DNA of 64,000 nucleotides from Macropodus opercularis (taxonomy: Eukaryota > Chordata > Actinopteri > Anabantiformes > Osphronemidae). A model generated the notes under the pieces. The model saw only the letters and a program-made list of their open reading frames with translations. It did not search any database and was not told where the DNA came from. Below are positions 49,194 through 60,027 of the stretch, one piece after another. Position 1 is the first letter of the stretch. The number at the start of each line of letters is the position of its first letter. The stretch covers positions 2,046,001 through 2,110,000 of the forward strand of contig CM061109.1 in the NCBI GenBank assembly GCA_030770545.1, written 5' to 3'. Position numbers and translations under genes: made by a program.

Positions 49194-52100
49194 ACACACA
49201 TGCACAAGCAGGAGTCCCTATGGTGCAGGTCGCATCTAAGATGTTTTCTAGCAGATACTTTCAACGCTACATTAATTCACAAGTACAGTTAATGTCTGAG
49301 CTAAGTTAAGTCAGTATTTCTTTGTTCTTTCTTTATTTTATTCCAACATTTTATTTTTATATATTATACATATTACATATAATATACATTTTATTTTTCT
49401 CAATGTTAATAAAAGAAAAATCACTATGCTAATATGCTCACGGTCACACTCTTGTCTATGACCATAATAGCAGGTTATTTAGTGTTTCATTGATAATTAA
49501 TCATATAATTATAATTTCAAATGTCTAATGTCAAACAAACAAATGTCCACTTCTTTTCATCTACCTCTACTATCAGCTTTAAAAAGCTACATATTTATTT
49601 ATTATTTTATTTTAGCAAAACAACAGATGTTCAGTTGCTTTTTTCATGTTAACAACTATTCTCATTGCCATTCTGAATTAATTGGCCTTGACCTGCTAAT
49701 TACTATTATTAAATATTATTCTCATTTTTATGAACTATTTATGACTTATAGCCCTAATACGGTCAGTTTACTTAACATTAACACTTGAGAAAATATGCAA
49801 AGAATGCAAAGAACCAGAGATCCCCATACTGTGACATCTCAACCCTCCAGTGCACATTAGTTAGTCTAGTGCCCTTATGATTGAATACATTAGATCAATT
49901 AGCCTGTGGAAATAAATGGAGACGACTGATCAAGCGTTTACTGACATGCAGCCATATGTGCGTGCAGCAACCTCACCAGATGATGCAAACAGCAGGGGAC
50001 GGTGAGCTGGGGCAGTGCTAATTAAATAAAACGCCAGTATGACGGCTATCTTATCGCGCTTCCTTTTTCTGTCCGCTTGGCCCTTCTTCCGTGACGTCTT
50101 CGTTTGGTTCCCGTCTCCTCTGCCCGTGCCCAAGTCTTTTTTGGGTGAAAATATTTGGGCACTTGCTGTTTTGCATGCTTCCCCAGCATGTGCAGGGGGA
50201 CTTGCTTGTCAGCTTATTCACAGAGGGGCACCGAGGGCATGATTTAGTCAATCTAGCCCCCCGCCACCACTACTCTCATCTGAACCCCCACCTGCTTCTT
50301 CCGCACTGTCCCGCTCACCCTCGTTCTGTAGTGTTTCACTTTCACGTAGCGATAAAAAAAATAGCTGTTGCCCTAAGGATGGCGCTGGGGGTCTCCAAAT
50401 ATATTAGCACCACAAAGACACGAGCTTGGATCACATTACCAGAGCACAGACTCCGCAGTCTTCACACTGGGAAAAGAAATATCAGGTCAGACACCAAAGA
50501 GACAGACAGAAAGAAAGCGTGCAGGCTTGTGTTCACGTCTGTGTGCGCTCTGTGAGAGATGGTGAAGGGCCCAGGGAAAAGAATGTGCTCAATTTTTTAT
50601 TCGTGCCTGATCTTCTTGTATTTCTGTCTGTGTGTCAAAGGACCTCATCTGCTGCCATGCTCCATTGCAGACCAATAACACGAGGCAGGAGGAGGAGGGA
50701 GCTATGCTTTTGAGGAGGCAGAAGACACGGAGAGCAAAAGGAGGTAGTCATGCGAGCGTGACTCTGTCGCAGGAAAGCTCTCCTTGTGAAATAGGAGAAG
50801 AGGAATTGATGAAGCTGTCAGAGGCCCTTCGCCTGCTCCTCATGTACGTATGTGCAAGTGCTTGTCTATCTACTAACTGCACACAGTGAAAACATCTGTT
50901 AGACGTAAAATGTGTATTTTCACTGTGACATGACCAGACGCTCCTTCCAATACTGCTGCTAATCTCAGGGACAATCCACCGCTAGTGTTTCTGAAAATCC
51001 CATTTGACAAAAAATCAAATAACCACAATGACTGCAAGACAGGAACAATATGTTATCACCATGGGCACCGTGCTACTCTCTGCACGACATAAAATATGAA
51101 CAAAAGTGCCAATAAACTGAATTTCCTCTAATGAGCATCATTTAAACATCTGATATTACTTAAAGTAATGGAGTCAGTTTGTCTGACTGCTGAGATTCGG
51201 CGGTGACGCATTTGGTTTTTGCAGATATTTCTGTCAGATATTAAAGGGGATAACATCGACCACATATTTGATGATGACGCTTCGTCAGACATATCTGCAA
51301 CGATCTATCGACTGACAACTTTTTTTTTCCAAGAGGAGGAAATACTGCAGAGTGAATGTTCCTAAGCTCAGCATAAATCGAGCCAAAAATATTTCAACTT
51401 TAGCGACAGCATGCTGCGCTGTTAAATGGTTATTACCAGCCTTGTAGCAACAGCCAGAGCCTCGACTATTGCCTGTTTGAAACATCTGCTGAGCGCTGCT
51501 GGCTAGGGAGGAGAAAGGTGCTGTGTGGACTGAAAGACCCAGAACAGAAAATCAAACAGCTCAGCCCTGAAGCAGCTTTTAGCAACTTACAGGACTACAA
51601 GCCCCTGTTGTCTTAGTTGTTTCCCAAGTTAACTTTTTTATTGTTTAACTTTATATGATCAAATAAAGCCTGAGTGCTGGCGGGGAACAGAAACTCAACC
51701 GTTCACTAAAAAGTCCTTGATTTCCTTCTCAATACTTCAAACTGAATGTCAAGTGTAACTCTAACAGAGCTACTTATGCAGATTTAATTAAGTTTCTTGA
51801 GTATCTCTTCACATTAAAAATAAATGAAGAGCTAAAAATAAAGGAACGGAACTGATGCGTCTTAACAATAGGCCTCATTTAAAAAGTCCATCTGTAAACC
51901 AACTGAAATAAATTGAAAGAGTTCAAGGCCACGAGGCGCGTTTGTGTGACTGCACACTGTAGGTGGCATTCAGATGAGGTTTCAGGTCACTGCAGGAACA
52001 ACTTAAAGATCTACTGTAGGAAGGAGGAAGGCAGCTACAGTGAAATTACACTTCCATTTAGTTTTACCTGCACAGCTTTTAACAAAATGACTGTGATTTT

Positions 52101-53830
52101 CTCTCACATCACCAAGAGCAATTTTTTTAAAGTAGAGGCCCTGAGGTGTGCTTTCTAAAAATAGATTCAAAGGTTGCAGCTGAAGTTGGCATTTGGACTA
52201 AATAACTGTGGCTAAGAGGTGCTTGGTTCCTTTTGTCTTCTTTGCACTACCTCGTCTTTGTGAGCCCAACAATCCCTTTTCAAACTAGTGAATGCAGGAG
52301 CATGGGGAGATGAAATAAAGTGAAAATGTAGCCTAATGACCCTCAGCGATGTGTCCAAGACTAACAGCCCAACAATCTGGCCTCCGAACTGTTGAGGTTA
52401 GACGAGCTTGAGCTAAAATGTGTGTGTTTAGAAGGCGAAGGCTCAAACGCAGAAGAGGTAGAAGCACTATTGCAACATAAAATGGCTAATGGACAGACGC
52501 ACTGTTTGTAGGCAACTGTTTGGATTAATAGACAATAACTACCTGTAGCAACAATGAACTTGTTTGACCTTTGACTGGGGGCAGCACCGGAGACGCAGGC
52601 ATTACTACATCAAAGGTTCACAACGTGGCAAATGGATTTATGCGCTAAGCTGAAGCTTTACCGTGTTGCTGCCAGTAGTTGTATTTTTGAGTATGTCACA
52701 TCAAAAACGTGTTTCTTTTGCTCAGCAGGAATTATGCTTTCATCTAAGCTGAAAAAGGTGGAAGCATGAATCCAGCTTGGAGACTCGAAGGTCAGATTCC
52801 TGTGTTAAACTACTGTTGTCTGTGATCCTATCGTCTACATCAACAGCATCCCAACAAGGACTGGATGGACTCCTTCCTTCGCTTGTGTTATAAAAACGTC
52901 TACAAATCTGACATAATTACTAACAGGTGGGAAACTAAGTAGGACACAAGTTCTAGTCAGCTTTTCAATAAATGAACAAAAGTCCAACATCCAAGTTTTA
53001 TATTAAAGTTATTAAATTAAATTGCCAAACCGAAAGCTTTGCTGAAGTTAGTTACGTACGTTGCAGTGGGTTTTCTCAAATCTGTCTATTTCTAAGCAGT
53101 GTAGCTGCGGCTTCTTCTTTCTCTTCACTTGCTGCATAGAAGTTGTTATCAACACCTGGATATTTACAGTATATGCCAATTACCAATCAAAAACCTTTTA
53201 CCCACTCTGGAACCACTTCAAATTAAAAGACAATTTTCTGTCTTTGTCAGTGGTTGAAAGTTTGGCACTTTAGTATTTCTTTTGTTAATTTGCAGCTCTG
53301 ACTCATATCCTTTAAGCTACTTTCACAAATCCTTAATGGCTTTTCCGATTTTCCCAGGGAAACTTTGTGTCTGTAATTGTTTTTGACATATTGATTTGTT
53401 CAGACATTTAAATAATACTGCTCTGTGTCGTGGCCTAGCCTGTTCCTCTGACTATAAAGTACCTGATTAGATAAATCACCTCTGAGCCGACACGCTGTCA
53501 CCAGCTCACTTTCTTCTGGTTGGAAGGATACGCTTAAGGGTAGGTGGGGAGAAAAGACGAGTTATTTTAGGAACAAAGCATATTTAAGTAGAGTAGTTAT
53601 CATGTCAGCAAACCTTTATTGCAGACACTAAACCTCAACTACAGTGAAATAAAAATACCTCTGTTTGAATCGGGCCCCATGGTATATTAGAAATCCCGTG
53701 TAACTGGACGAATTGGCAGGGCCTCTCTCATCGATCTCTACCGCTTAAGCTAAAGATATTAAGGTTTTGTCAATTCTCTTAAAAGCTGATTTTGCTGGAT
53801 GTAATGTCATCCCCTAATGTGAAGCGTTAT
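49194..53830. other. Unassigned noncoding DNA
   Basis: No supported gene. The 154-codon plus frame at 50091-50555 has no domain I recognise. The block 49800-50040 is repeat-free with several ATTA/TAATTA cores. A short perfect stem TGACG-CTT-CGTCA occurs at about 51273-51290. Confidence 0.4.
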
Positions 53831-53836
53831 CTCTCT

Positions 53837-53873
53837 TTATAAATGTCGGTGCCTTAACCATTAGGTCACCACA
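53837..53873 (-). mobile_element. tRNA-like 5' half (SINE or tRNA relic)
   Basis: The minus strand reads GGTGACCTAATGGTTAAGGC ACCGACA, resembling the 5' half of an arginine-type tRNA including the A box. There is no T-arm or B box, so it cannot be a working tRNA gene. Confidence 0.35.
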
Positions 53874-54205
53874 CTTACGATTAGAAAAGTTCTGTGAAGC
53901 ATATCTCCCTCAGCTCCTGTCTCTGTTTCTCAGTCCCTGTGTTCTGTGTTTTCTTTTAGTCTCCTGAGAAATAAATATGAATTTGACGTTTTGATTGGAG
54001 GTTACTGACATCTGAGCTCTGTCTCCCCAAACCGTCTGCAAGGAGTAACAGAGCTCGAACCAAGATAAATGACTCCTGGATCTGGGGAGGTAGCAGAAAT
54101 GAGGGAGATTTTTCATGTTGACCTATGTAAAATATGCTTAGATGGCAAATTTTATTATCGCTTGTGCTTTCATGAACGTATGTTACTATTCTGGTCCTCC
54201 CTTCG
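53874..54205. other. Unassigned DNA
   Basis: Nothing recognisable. Confidence 0.4.
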
Positions 54206-54209
54206 GAGA

Positions 54210-54504
54210 CATCGGGGTGGCAGTGGCTCAGAGCTGTCGTCCACCTCTCGTAGGCTTGATGGTTTGATTCCGGACTTTCCCAGTCATGTGCCGAAGTGTC
54301 CTTGGGCACTGAACCCCAAGATGCCCCCTGTGAGTACCAATAGGCAAAACGGTGCAACAATACAAATTAACCATATACATCAGTGTTATTACGGTCCCTG
54401 ACTAAGGCCGTTAGCGTCCTGTGGATCCAGCCAAAGGTCAGACTATGGTTGTACTTGGCAGCTTCTAGGTGTGAATGTGTGAAGCTGCGGTTCGTGTGGT
54501 GAGG
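54210..54504 (+). mobile_element. tRNA-derived SINE, nearly full length
   Basis: The head has an A-box-like GTGGCTCAGAGCTG (about 54223-54236) and a B-box-like GGTTTGATTCC at 54261-54271, the spacing expected for an internal pol III promoter. The body GTGTCCTTGGGCACTGAACC CCAAGATGCCCC follows at 54296-54327, and the tail GGTGTGAATGTGTGAAGCTG ends near 54490. An AT-rich interruption occupies about 54345-54400. This is the most complete SINE in the window. Confidence 0.75.
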
Positions 54505-55360
54505 TGACCATTTCCTGTGTATGCATGCACACAGTACGTACATAGATACATAAACAGTTATATTCTATTAGTCTCAGAAGCGTCTAATGTGGAACAAAAA
54601 TGTTAGTTCCTGTAGTTTTCTTACGGTTTCTCTCGGACTCAGTTTGTCCTGTGTCTGTTGTCTGTTGATGTTATTATTTTGCCTCGGAAATAGATCATCT
54701 CTTTTCAAAAGAACTTCAAGACTCTCAGTTTTATCCTGTAACGTGTAAATATGTAATATGCAGTGTACACTGGTGATGTTATTATCACCAGATTTAGAGA
54801 CAAAGACAGAAAACCAAGCAAAGATGCACACAATGAAAGCATTTCTTTTTTGAAAAAAAAACCCATCACTAACCGTGATTGAACTTCGTTGAAGTTTCAA
54901 AGTATTTCAGCTGTAAAACTCATATAAACATTACACATACCCAGCCATGGAGGGTCAAAACCGCAGCTTCCTGCTCATTTCCATGCTGTGTGCAGACTCA
55001 CACTGCCTTCCGTTTAGATATTCGCTATAATGTGGCTGAATGCATCTCATTCTGTACAAATTAATGCACATGAAGCACGTTTCTTTTAAGAGAAAAAACT
55101 GCATCACTGCTATTAAGCGAGAAAGTGCAGGATGCATATACTGAAAACGACTTGACCTGTTCATGAGGTGCATGTTGCTTGTGGTTGTATTAATGGGCGT
55201 ATTATGGGCTTTTGATTTAACTATGTACATATAGCAGTGACCTTCAGTTACTAATTGCTTTGCTTCATATCTCTGTTACATCTAGTTGCATATGGCCACC
55301 TTGTCTAGTGTTTGGTTCGTTATTTTAGTTGCAGTTGTGACTGTGCTGCATGAACTTAGC
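54505..55360. other. Unassigned AT-rich DNA
   Basis: No gene or assignable repeat. Confidence 0.4.
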
Positions 55361-55407
55361 TACTGTAGTTAGTTGGTTAGTTGTTAACTAACCAACTAAC
55401 TACAGTA
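55361..55407. repeat. Perfect 22-bp palindrome with 3-nt spacer
   Basis: Arms at 55361-55382 and 55386-55407 are exact reverse complements; the spacer is GTT at 55383-55385. The arms are built on TAGTTAGTTGGTTAGTT. The top or bottom strand can fold into an uninterrupted hairpin. No flanking terminal repeat suggests a known transposon. Confidence 0.95.
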
Positions 55408-55499
55408 ACAGTTGCCTCCATGTCCACATGTGACTAACGTTATCTGTTTTTCTCTCCTACTTGTGTTTCTCTCTTTCTGTCTCTCTCTATTCTCATCTC

Positions 55500-55856
55500 C
55501 AGGTATCGTCAGACTCAGAGCCGTGTGTCTCCAGTGTTCAGTTGCTGGTCCAACCATCCTGCCTGAGTCTGTTGCTGCTTGTTTTGTTGTTGTTGTTGTT
55601 TTTTTTCCTCTCTTCTCTATCCACTCACCCCAACCGGTCAAGGCAGATGTTCTCCAACACTGATCCTGGGTCTGCTGGAGGGTTCTTCCTCTATAGAGTT
55701 TTTCCACTGTTGCTATTAAAATGTACAATTTATTGATTGGCTACAATTAAAAGCTTGCTCTATGTGGGATTTGTTGGGTCTAGTTGTGTAAGGTCTTAAA
55801 CCTTACTTGTAAAGCGCCTTGAGATAACTGATGTAGAAATGAACTGTCCTCACAAA
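55500..55856 (+). mobile_element. L2-type LINE 3' end
   Basis: It contains CCCCAACCGGTCAAGGCAGA, then GATCCTGGGTCTGCTGGAGG, GAGTTTTTCCACTGTTGCTA, GGGATTTGTTGGGTCTAGTT and GTAAAGCGCCTTGAGATAAC, the ordered landmarks of the teleost L2-type 3' UTR. A (TTG)n run interrupts it at 55583-55600. It shares a TTTATTGATTGGCTACAA segment with the copy at 59650. Confidence 0.75.
55583..55606. repeat. (TTG)n and T-run
   Basis: Six TTG units followed by a run of T, inside the LINE 3' end. Confidence 0.85.
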
Positions 55857-55977
55857 GATAGTGTGTGTCTGTCTGTCTGAAGATAAAGCTGCTGTATTTT
55901 ACACCTTTGTCATGTTATAGACAAAATGTGGACATAGATTAGAAACCAGACAATTTACTGTTATAACATTTTAATGT

Positions 55978-56286
55978 TTAACCCTGGTGCAGCCTTGGAG
56001 GTATCAAAACGACTCCACTGTAAACTAGGAGGCGCCAAAGCTCAGACACACACCAGGGTTGGATCAAACAGCCTTGGTGGGTGTTACATCCAAGCAATGA
56101 ACACGTGTGGGTCTATGATGAACAAGTTCATCCAACCGTTCATCTAGATGAAGCGTGTTGTGATTTATCTGTATTATTATTATAATTCTGTATTATTTAT
56201 TGTCTGTTTTATCCAACCCTTGTGTGGTTTTTGAGCTTTGAGCCCCTGTTTTCATTTTGACCCCTCGAGGGCTGCACCAGGGTTAA
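55978..56286 (-). mobile_element. TTAA-flanked piggyBac-type MITE, copy D (309 bp)
   Basis: It is in the same orientation as copy C. Ends are TTAACCCTGGTGCAGCC and GGCTGCACCAGGGTTAA. The central TGATGAACAAGTTCATC palindrome and ACACGTGT are present. It is longer than the others because of about 35 bp of AT-rich sequence (TGTATTATTATTATAATTC region, 56170-56200) inserted between the centre and the right arm. Confidence 0.87.
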
Positions 56287-59140
56287 GAAATGTAAATTGT
56301 GGCTGTGGTGACCGGTTAGAGCAACAAGCTAAACAACATGGTGTATGCAGTCCAATGACACATGAGCATGGCCCAGCACAAAAGGTGCTCTGGCCCCACT
56401 GCACTGAGGTCAAGTGTCAGTAATGTTTCCTCATTTAAAGGACACAAGACACTCGGAAAACAATGTCCACATTTTGGACAGAGAAGAAAAGTGTTGTGAA
56501 AGACACTGCTTGCAAACTGTCTTCAGTTAATCATGCTCTTTTCATCTGTCTCCAGGAAGACTAAAGCTGCTTCACAGGTTCCCCGGAAAGTGTCCACTTA
56601 CTGATGGCGTAGGTCAGTCAGTAGGTGAGCGTTCTACCTCCACTCAGTGTGTAAAGTGAAACCAAAATGAAGGGTATATTTGTGGTCTCCAGCCTGACAG
56701 AAAGCTGGGAAAGAAGTCAAGATGCCAAAAACTCAACTTCCAGACTCTTTCCATTTAGTAATTTCATGTTGGGGAAATTCCTATTTAAAATAAGCTAGAA
56801 ACATAGAAAAGAATACTCTCACACCCCCACCTCTTCCTGAAACTCCCAGTCCTGTTGCCTTAAATACACGAGATAACCACATCAACAAAGAGTTTGCAAT
56901 GTGGAAATAAGTACTCAGGAGGCATTCAGAGACAGGAGCACTGACATTGAGCTGCTTTTTGAAGTCAAAGCCAATGAGAAGCCATTATGCAGAACAATGT
57001 AGCGGTGAAGCTGCAATAGTATCAAGATAAGTGAAGGGAACAGGTAGGAGGAAACAAAGATGTGGGAAGCACAGAGCATGCGAGCGAGGCCTTACAACAG
57101 ACGACGGATCTGAGACGAGACAAAAACGAGAGAAGTGGGGCTGGGACAGGAAGGTGTCTTCATTTTTGAGACAATGAAAAATTTATAGCACCTTCACCAG
57201 CTGCCAGGACAAATCAAAGAAGGATATGCATCGCTGACGGGCGCTGCAGGAATAAAATCAATTTATGTCTGATTTCAAGAGGGGGATTAAAAATATCCCT
57301 ATCTCTTATTTATGTGTGTCATCTGTTGACAACCTTGGAGTGAGATGACACCCACAACAGAGAACCATGGGATTTCTTACCCCTCAAGAATGATAATCCA
57401 CATCCCCACAGATCCCACAGAAATATGTTTTTCAGTCTATAAGCACACGGAAAGCAGTCATGCGGGGTATTGATGGGTCAAATGAAATACTTCCTAGATC
57501 CCCATGAGGGAAAATGTTGAAAGTTGGTCAGCTGACCTTGCATTTAATTGATGAAGCATAGGTGGAGCCAATCTGACCTTTTTTCAAATTATTTAATCAG
57601 TTCAGCCAAATTAATGCCCAGGAAATCACTTTGCTTACTGTAGTGCATATAATTAGTCCTGCAACTTTGAAAGAATTTGCAGGAGCAAAGTATATTTTAC
57701 TAAGTCTTAGTCCCGCCCACCAAAGTTAGGCGCATGAATCCAATGAAAAAATGAAAGCAGAGAGGATTCTACATGCATCATGACTCTTAATGACAAATAC
57801 ATTTATTTATTATTTGATCTACATATATTACATATTATTATATTGTATTTTCTTAGTTGTGTTCTTGCCCATGTTCAAACAATGACGATTATATTAATAG
57901 ATGAAACACGAGCCTATTTGTGGGCCTCTCCTCAAAAAATGCATCGTCATAATGAAACGAGTGCATGTGTTACTAGCAAAAATTAAATGAACTTGGCACA
58001 CAGCACAAATAAAAAATGTTCAGGTCGCCCAAAAAAGCACTTTCAGGATGAATATCCCTTTGAAATGACGCAGCTGCAGCTCAAGACCTTTACCAAATCA
58101 TAGTTTGTGAACATCAGCAAAATGTGATTCTGATAAACGGAAGCAGAACAAAAGAGGTTTGAGTATGGAACATGTAGGCGAGGTCTCACTCTAGAGCAGC
58201 TCTTTTAAAACACATTTTGGCATTTGAATTGTCCGACGCTAAATGACTTTACTGTAATTTGTATATAAATACAATAAAAAAATTTAGTTAGTTATGGAGC
58301 TTAGGTGCTGTTTTATTTCATTTGAAAAAAAGGCAACAAATTTGGGGACAAGCATGAGCATGGCAAACGTTATGTGGGCTCTTGAGCCAAGAGCTGGAAA
58401 TGTAGACATATTTTCCTTGATCCACATATAAACATCAAGTCAAATAGTATTTACAATACAAGAGAAAAATATATGGTCCGTGGTTTAAGAGTGATTTTCA
58501 CAGAGTGACCATTAATTATGTTAAAATGAAGGGTGAGTAATTCCTTAGAAAGATAAAGACGATGTTTCTGCTAAGAAAACAATGACTGGGGTAGAGATTC
58601 GTTTTGAGTGGGTGTTTAATAGTAGTAGCTTTAAACTCCACACTTTATTAAATAATGAATTTGATATGCAGAACCAAAAGGAACTGCTAATTTTAATCCG
58701 TTTTTAGCCAGTAGTTGTATTCAGTCAGTCAAATCAATAACCTTTAGGCCTACGTCCTTATCTCTTCGACCATGTGCGTAATTTGTTTCTCTGGATGAAA
58801 TGTAAATTAATTTAGTAAGTAGATGTTATTATTTTATTGGGGATGGCCTTAGAGTAAGCTCAACAGATGCACCTCACACAGAACAGAATTCTACCTAGAA
58901 GTGATAAATCTCTTTGGCTCCATAATTTAAATTCCTGCTTTATTTTCTTTAACCCTGTTTTCTACGTTCAACAACAGAATTAGATTTTGGTCCTTTGTGA
59001 TGTTAATCCCCACGTTTTTAGAGATTGGATTGGAATACTATACATTTCTTTAAGTGTTGTCATGTGTAGCAAAAAGAAAAAAGGTGCCTGGATGCATGTG
59101 GCTTCACAAGTTCTGCTGTTTCCACCTGTATTTTATGAAC
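56287..59140. other. Unassigned noncoding DNA
   Basis: No supported gene. The block 57180-57480 is repeat-free and could be regulatory. Confidence 0.4.
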
Positions 59141-59144
59141 AGAC

Positions 59145-59500
59145 TGACGGAACCAGATGGAAGGACTCAAGCGTAAGGATAACCAGGATTCAGAGATGAA
59201 TTTGAAATCAAGTTTACTGAAAAACCAAAAATGATTTAGAAATCTAAGAAACAAACAAAAGCTTCGATAACCAGAAAACAAAGCGCTGCACCTAAGGCAG
59301 GAGAACAAACAGCTTATCAGTTTAAGAAAACTGGAAATGAAAATCACTCAAACACTGACTAACACACTTACTGACAGGAACAACCGAGGCTAGAGGCTGG
59401 TGAAGGGGCAACGAACAGATGCTCAGATGGTGAGTGGCAAGTATATGTGAAGGAAATCACACAAGAACACAGAAGAAGAAGCGTGAGTCTGTAGAGGGCT
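59145..59500 (-). mobile_element. Possible degenerate antisense LTR (gypsy-like)
   Basis: CGGAACCAGATGGAAGGACT CAAGCGTAAGGATAACCAGG, then TTTGAAATCAAGTTTACTGA and A-rich ACAAACAAAAGC and AGGAGAACAAAC words, has the order seen in antisense LTRs of fish gypsy elements. Diverged, with unclear ends. Confidence 0.35.
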
Positions 59501-59649
59501 GATTCCACACAGTGTAGTTGCTGGTTTTTCAAATGTTCCTTGGCATTTTGGGACATTTATGAAATGATAGTAAGAATAGTTTTCTGCTACAGTAACATGC
59601 AGACTCATCAGGTTTTGCATTTACACCTATGTAGTATGACTCATTTTTG

Positions 59650-59850
59650 ATGTTCTCCCACACTGATCCTGGGTCTGCTGGAGGATTCTTCCTCTATAGT
59701 CTTTCCTCCACTGTTGCTATTAAAATTTATTGATTGGCTACAACTAAAAGCTGCTCTATGTGGGATTTGTTGGGTCTAGTTGTAAAGAGGTTTTGAGATA
59801 ACAGCTGTTGTGAAATAGTGCTATATAAATAAAATTGAATTGAATTAAAT
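59650..59850 (+). mobile_element. L2-type LINE 3' end with terminal microsatellite
   Basis: Same landmarks as the 55500 copy: GATCCTGGGTCTGCTGGAGG, TTTATTGATTGGCTACAACT, GGGATTTGTTGGGTCTAGTT and GTTTTGAGATAACAGCTGTT. It continues to the true terminus AGTGCTATATAAATAAAATT followed by (GAATT)n. Complete at its 3' end and 5'-truncated. Confidence 0.8.
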
Positions 59851-60000
59851 GTTTGTCAGTTATCATCATCAGTCATGTTTATAAAATGGAGCTTATCTTT
59901 AACTAGACTTACGTTTTCAGGGGTTTTACCACAATCCTATTATGCTCTTGGCAACATAGAGTCAATTTTCTTGAAGCGTTATTTAGCAAAAATAAATGTC
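59851..60000. other. Unassigned DNA
   Basis: Nothing recognisable. Confidence 0.4.
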
Positions 60001-60027
60001 ATTATTATTATTATTATTTTTTTTTTT
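60001..60027. repeat. (ATT)n and T-run
   Basis: Six ATT units followed by a run of T. Confidence 0.9.

Noticed and set aside
48864..49292. 142-codon plus-strand frame with a Ser/Leu/Pro repeat (and a 122-codon minus frame rich in Arg/Glu)
   Set aside because: The repeats are the translation of the 14-bp pyrimidine minisatellite in both directions.
50091..50555. 154-codon plus-strand frame
   Set aside because: No known motif; several overlapping frames in other phases are similarly open, so there is no coding bias to favour this one.
24181..56286. Spaced repeats that might suggest a CRISPR-like or satellite array
   Set aside because: The copies are dispersed over 32 kb in both orientations, with TTAA flanks; they are transposed MITEs.
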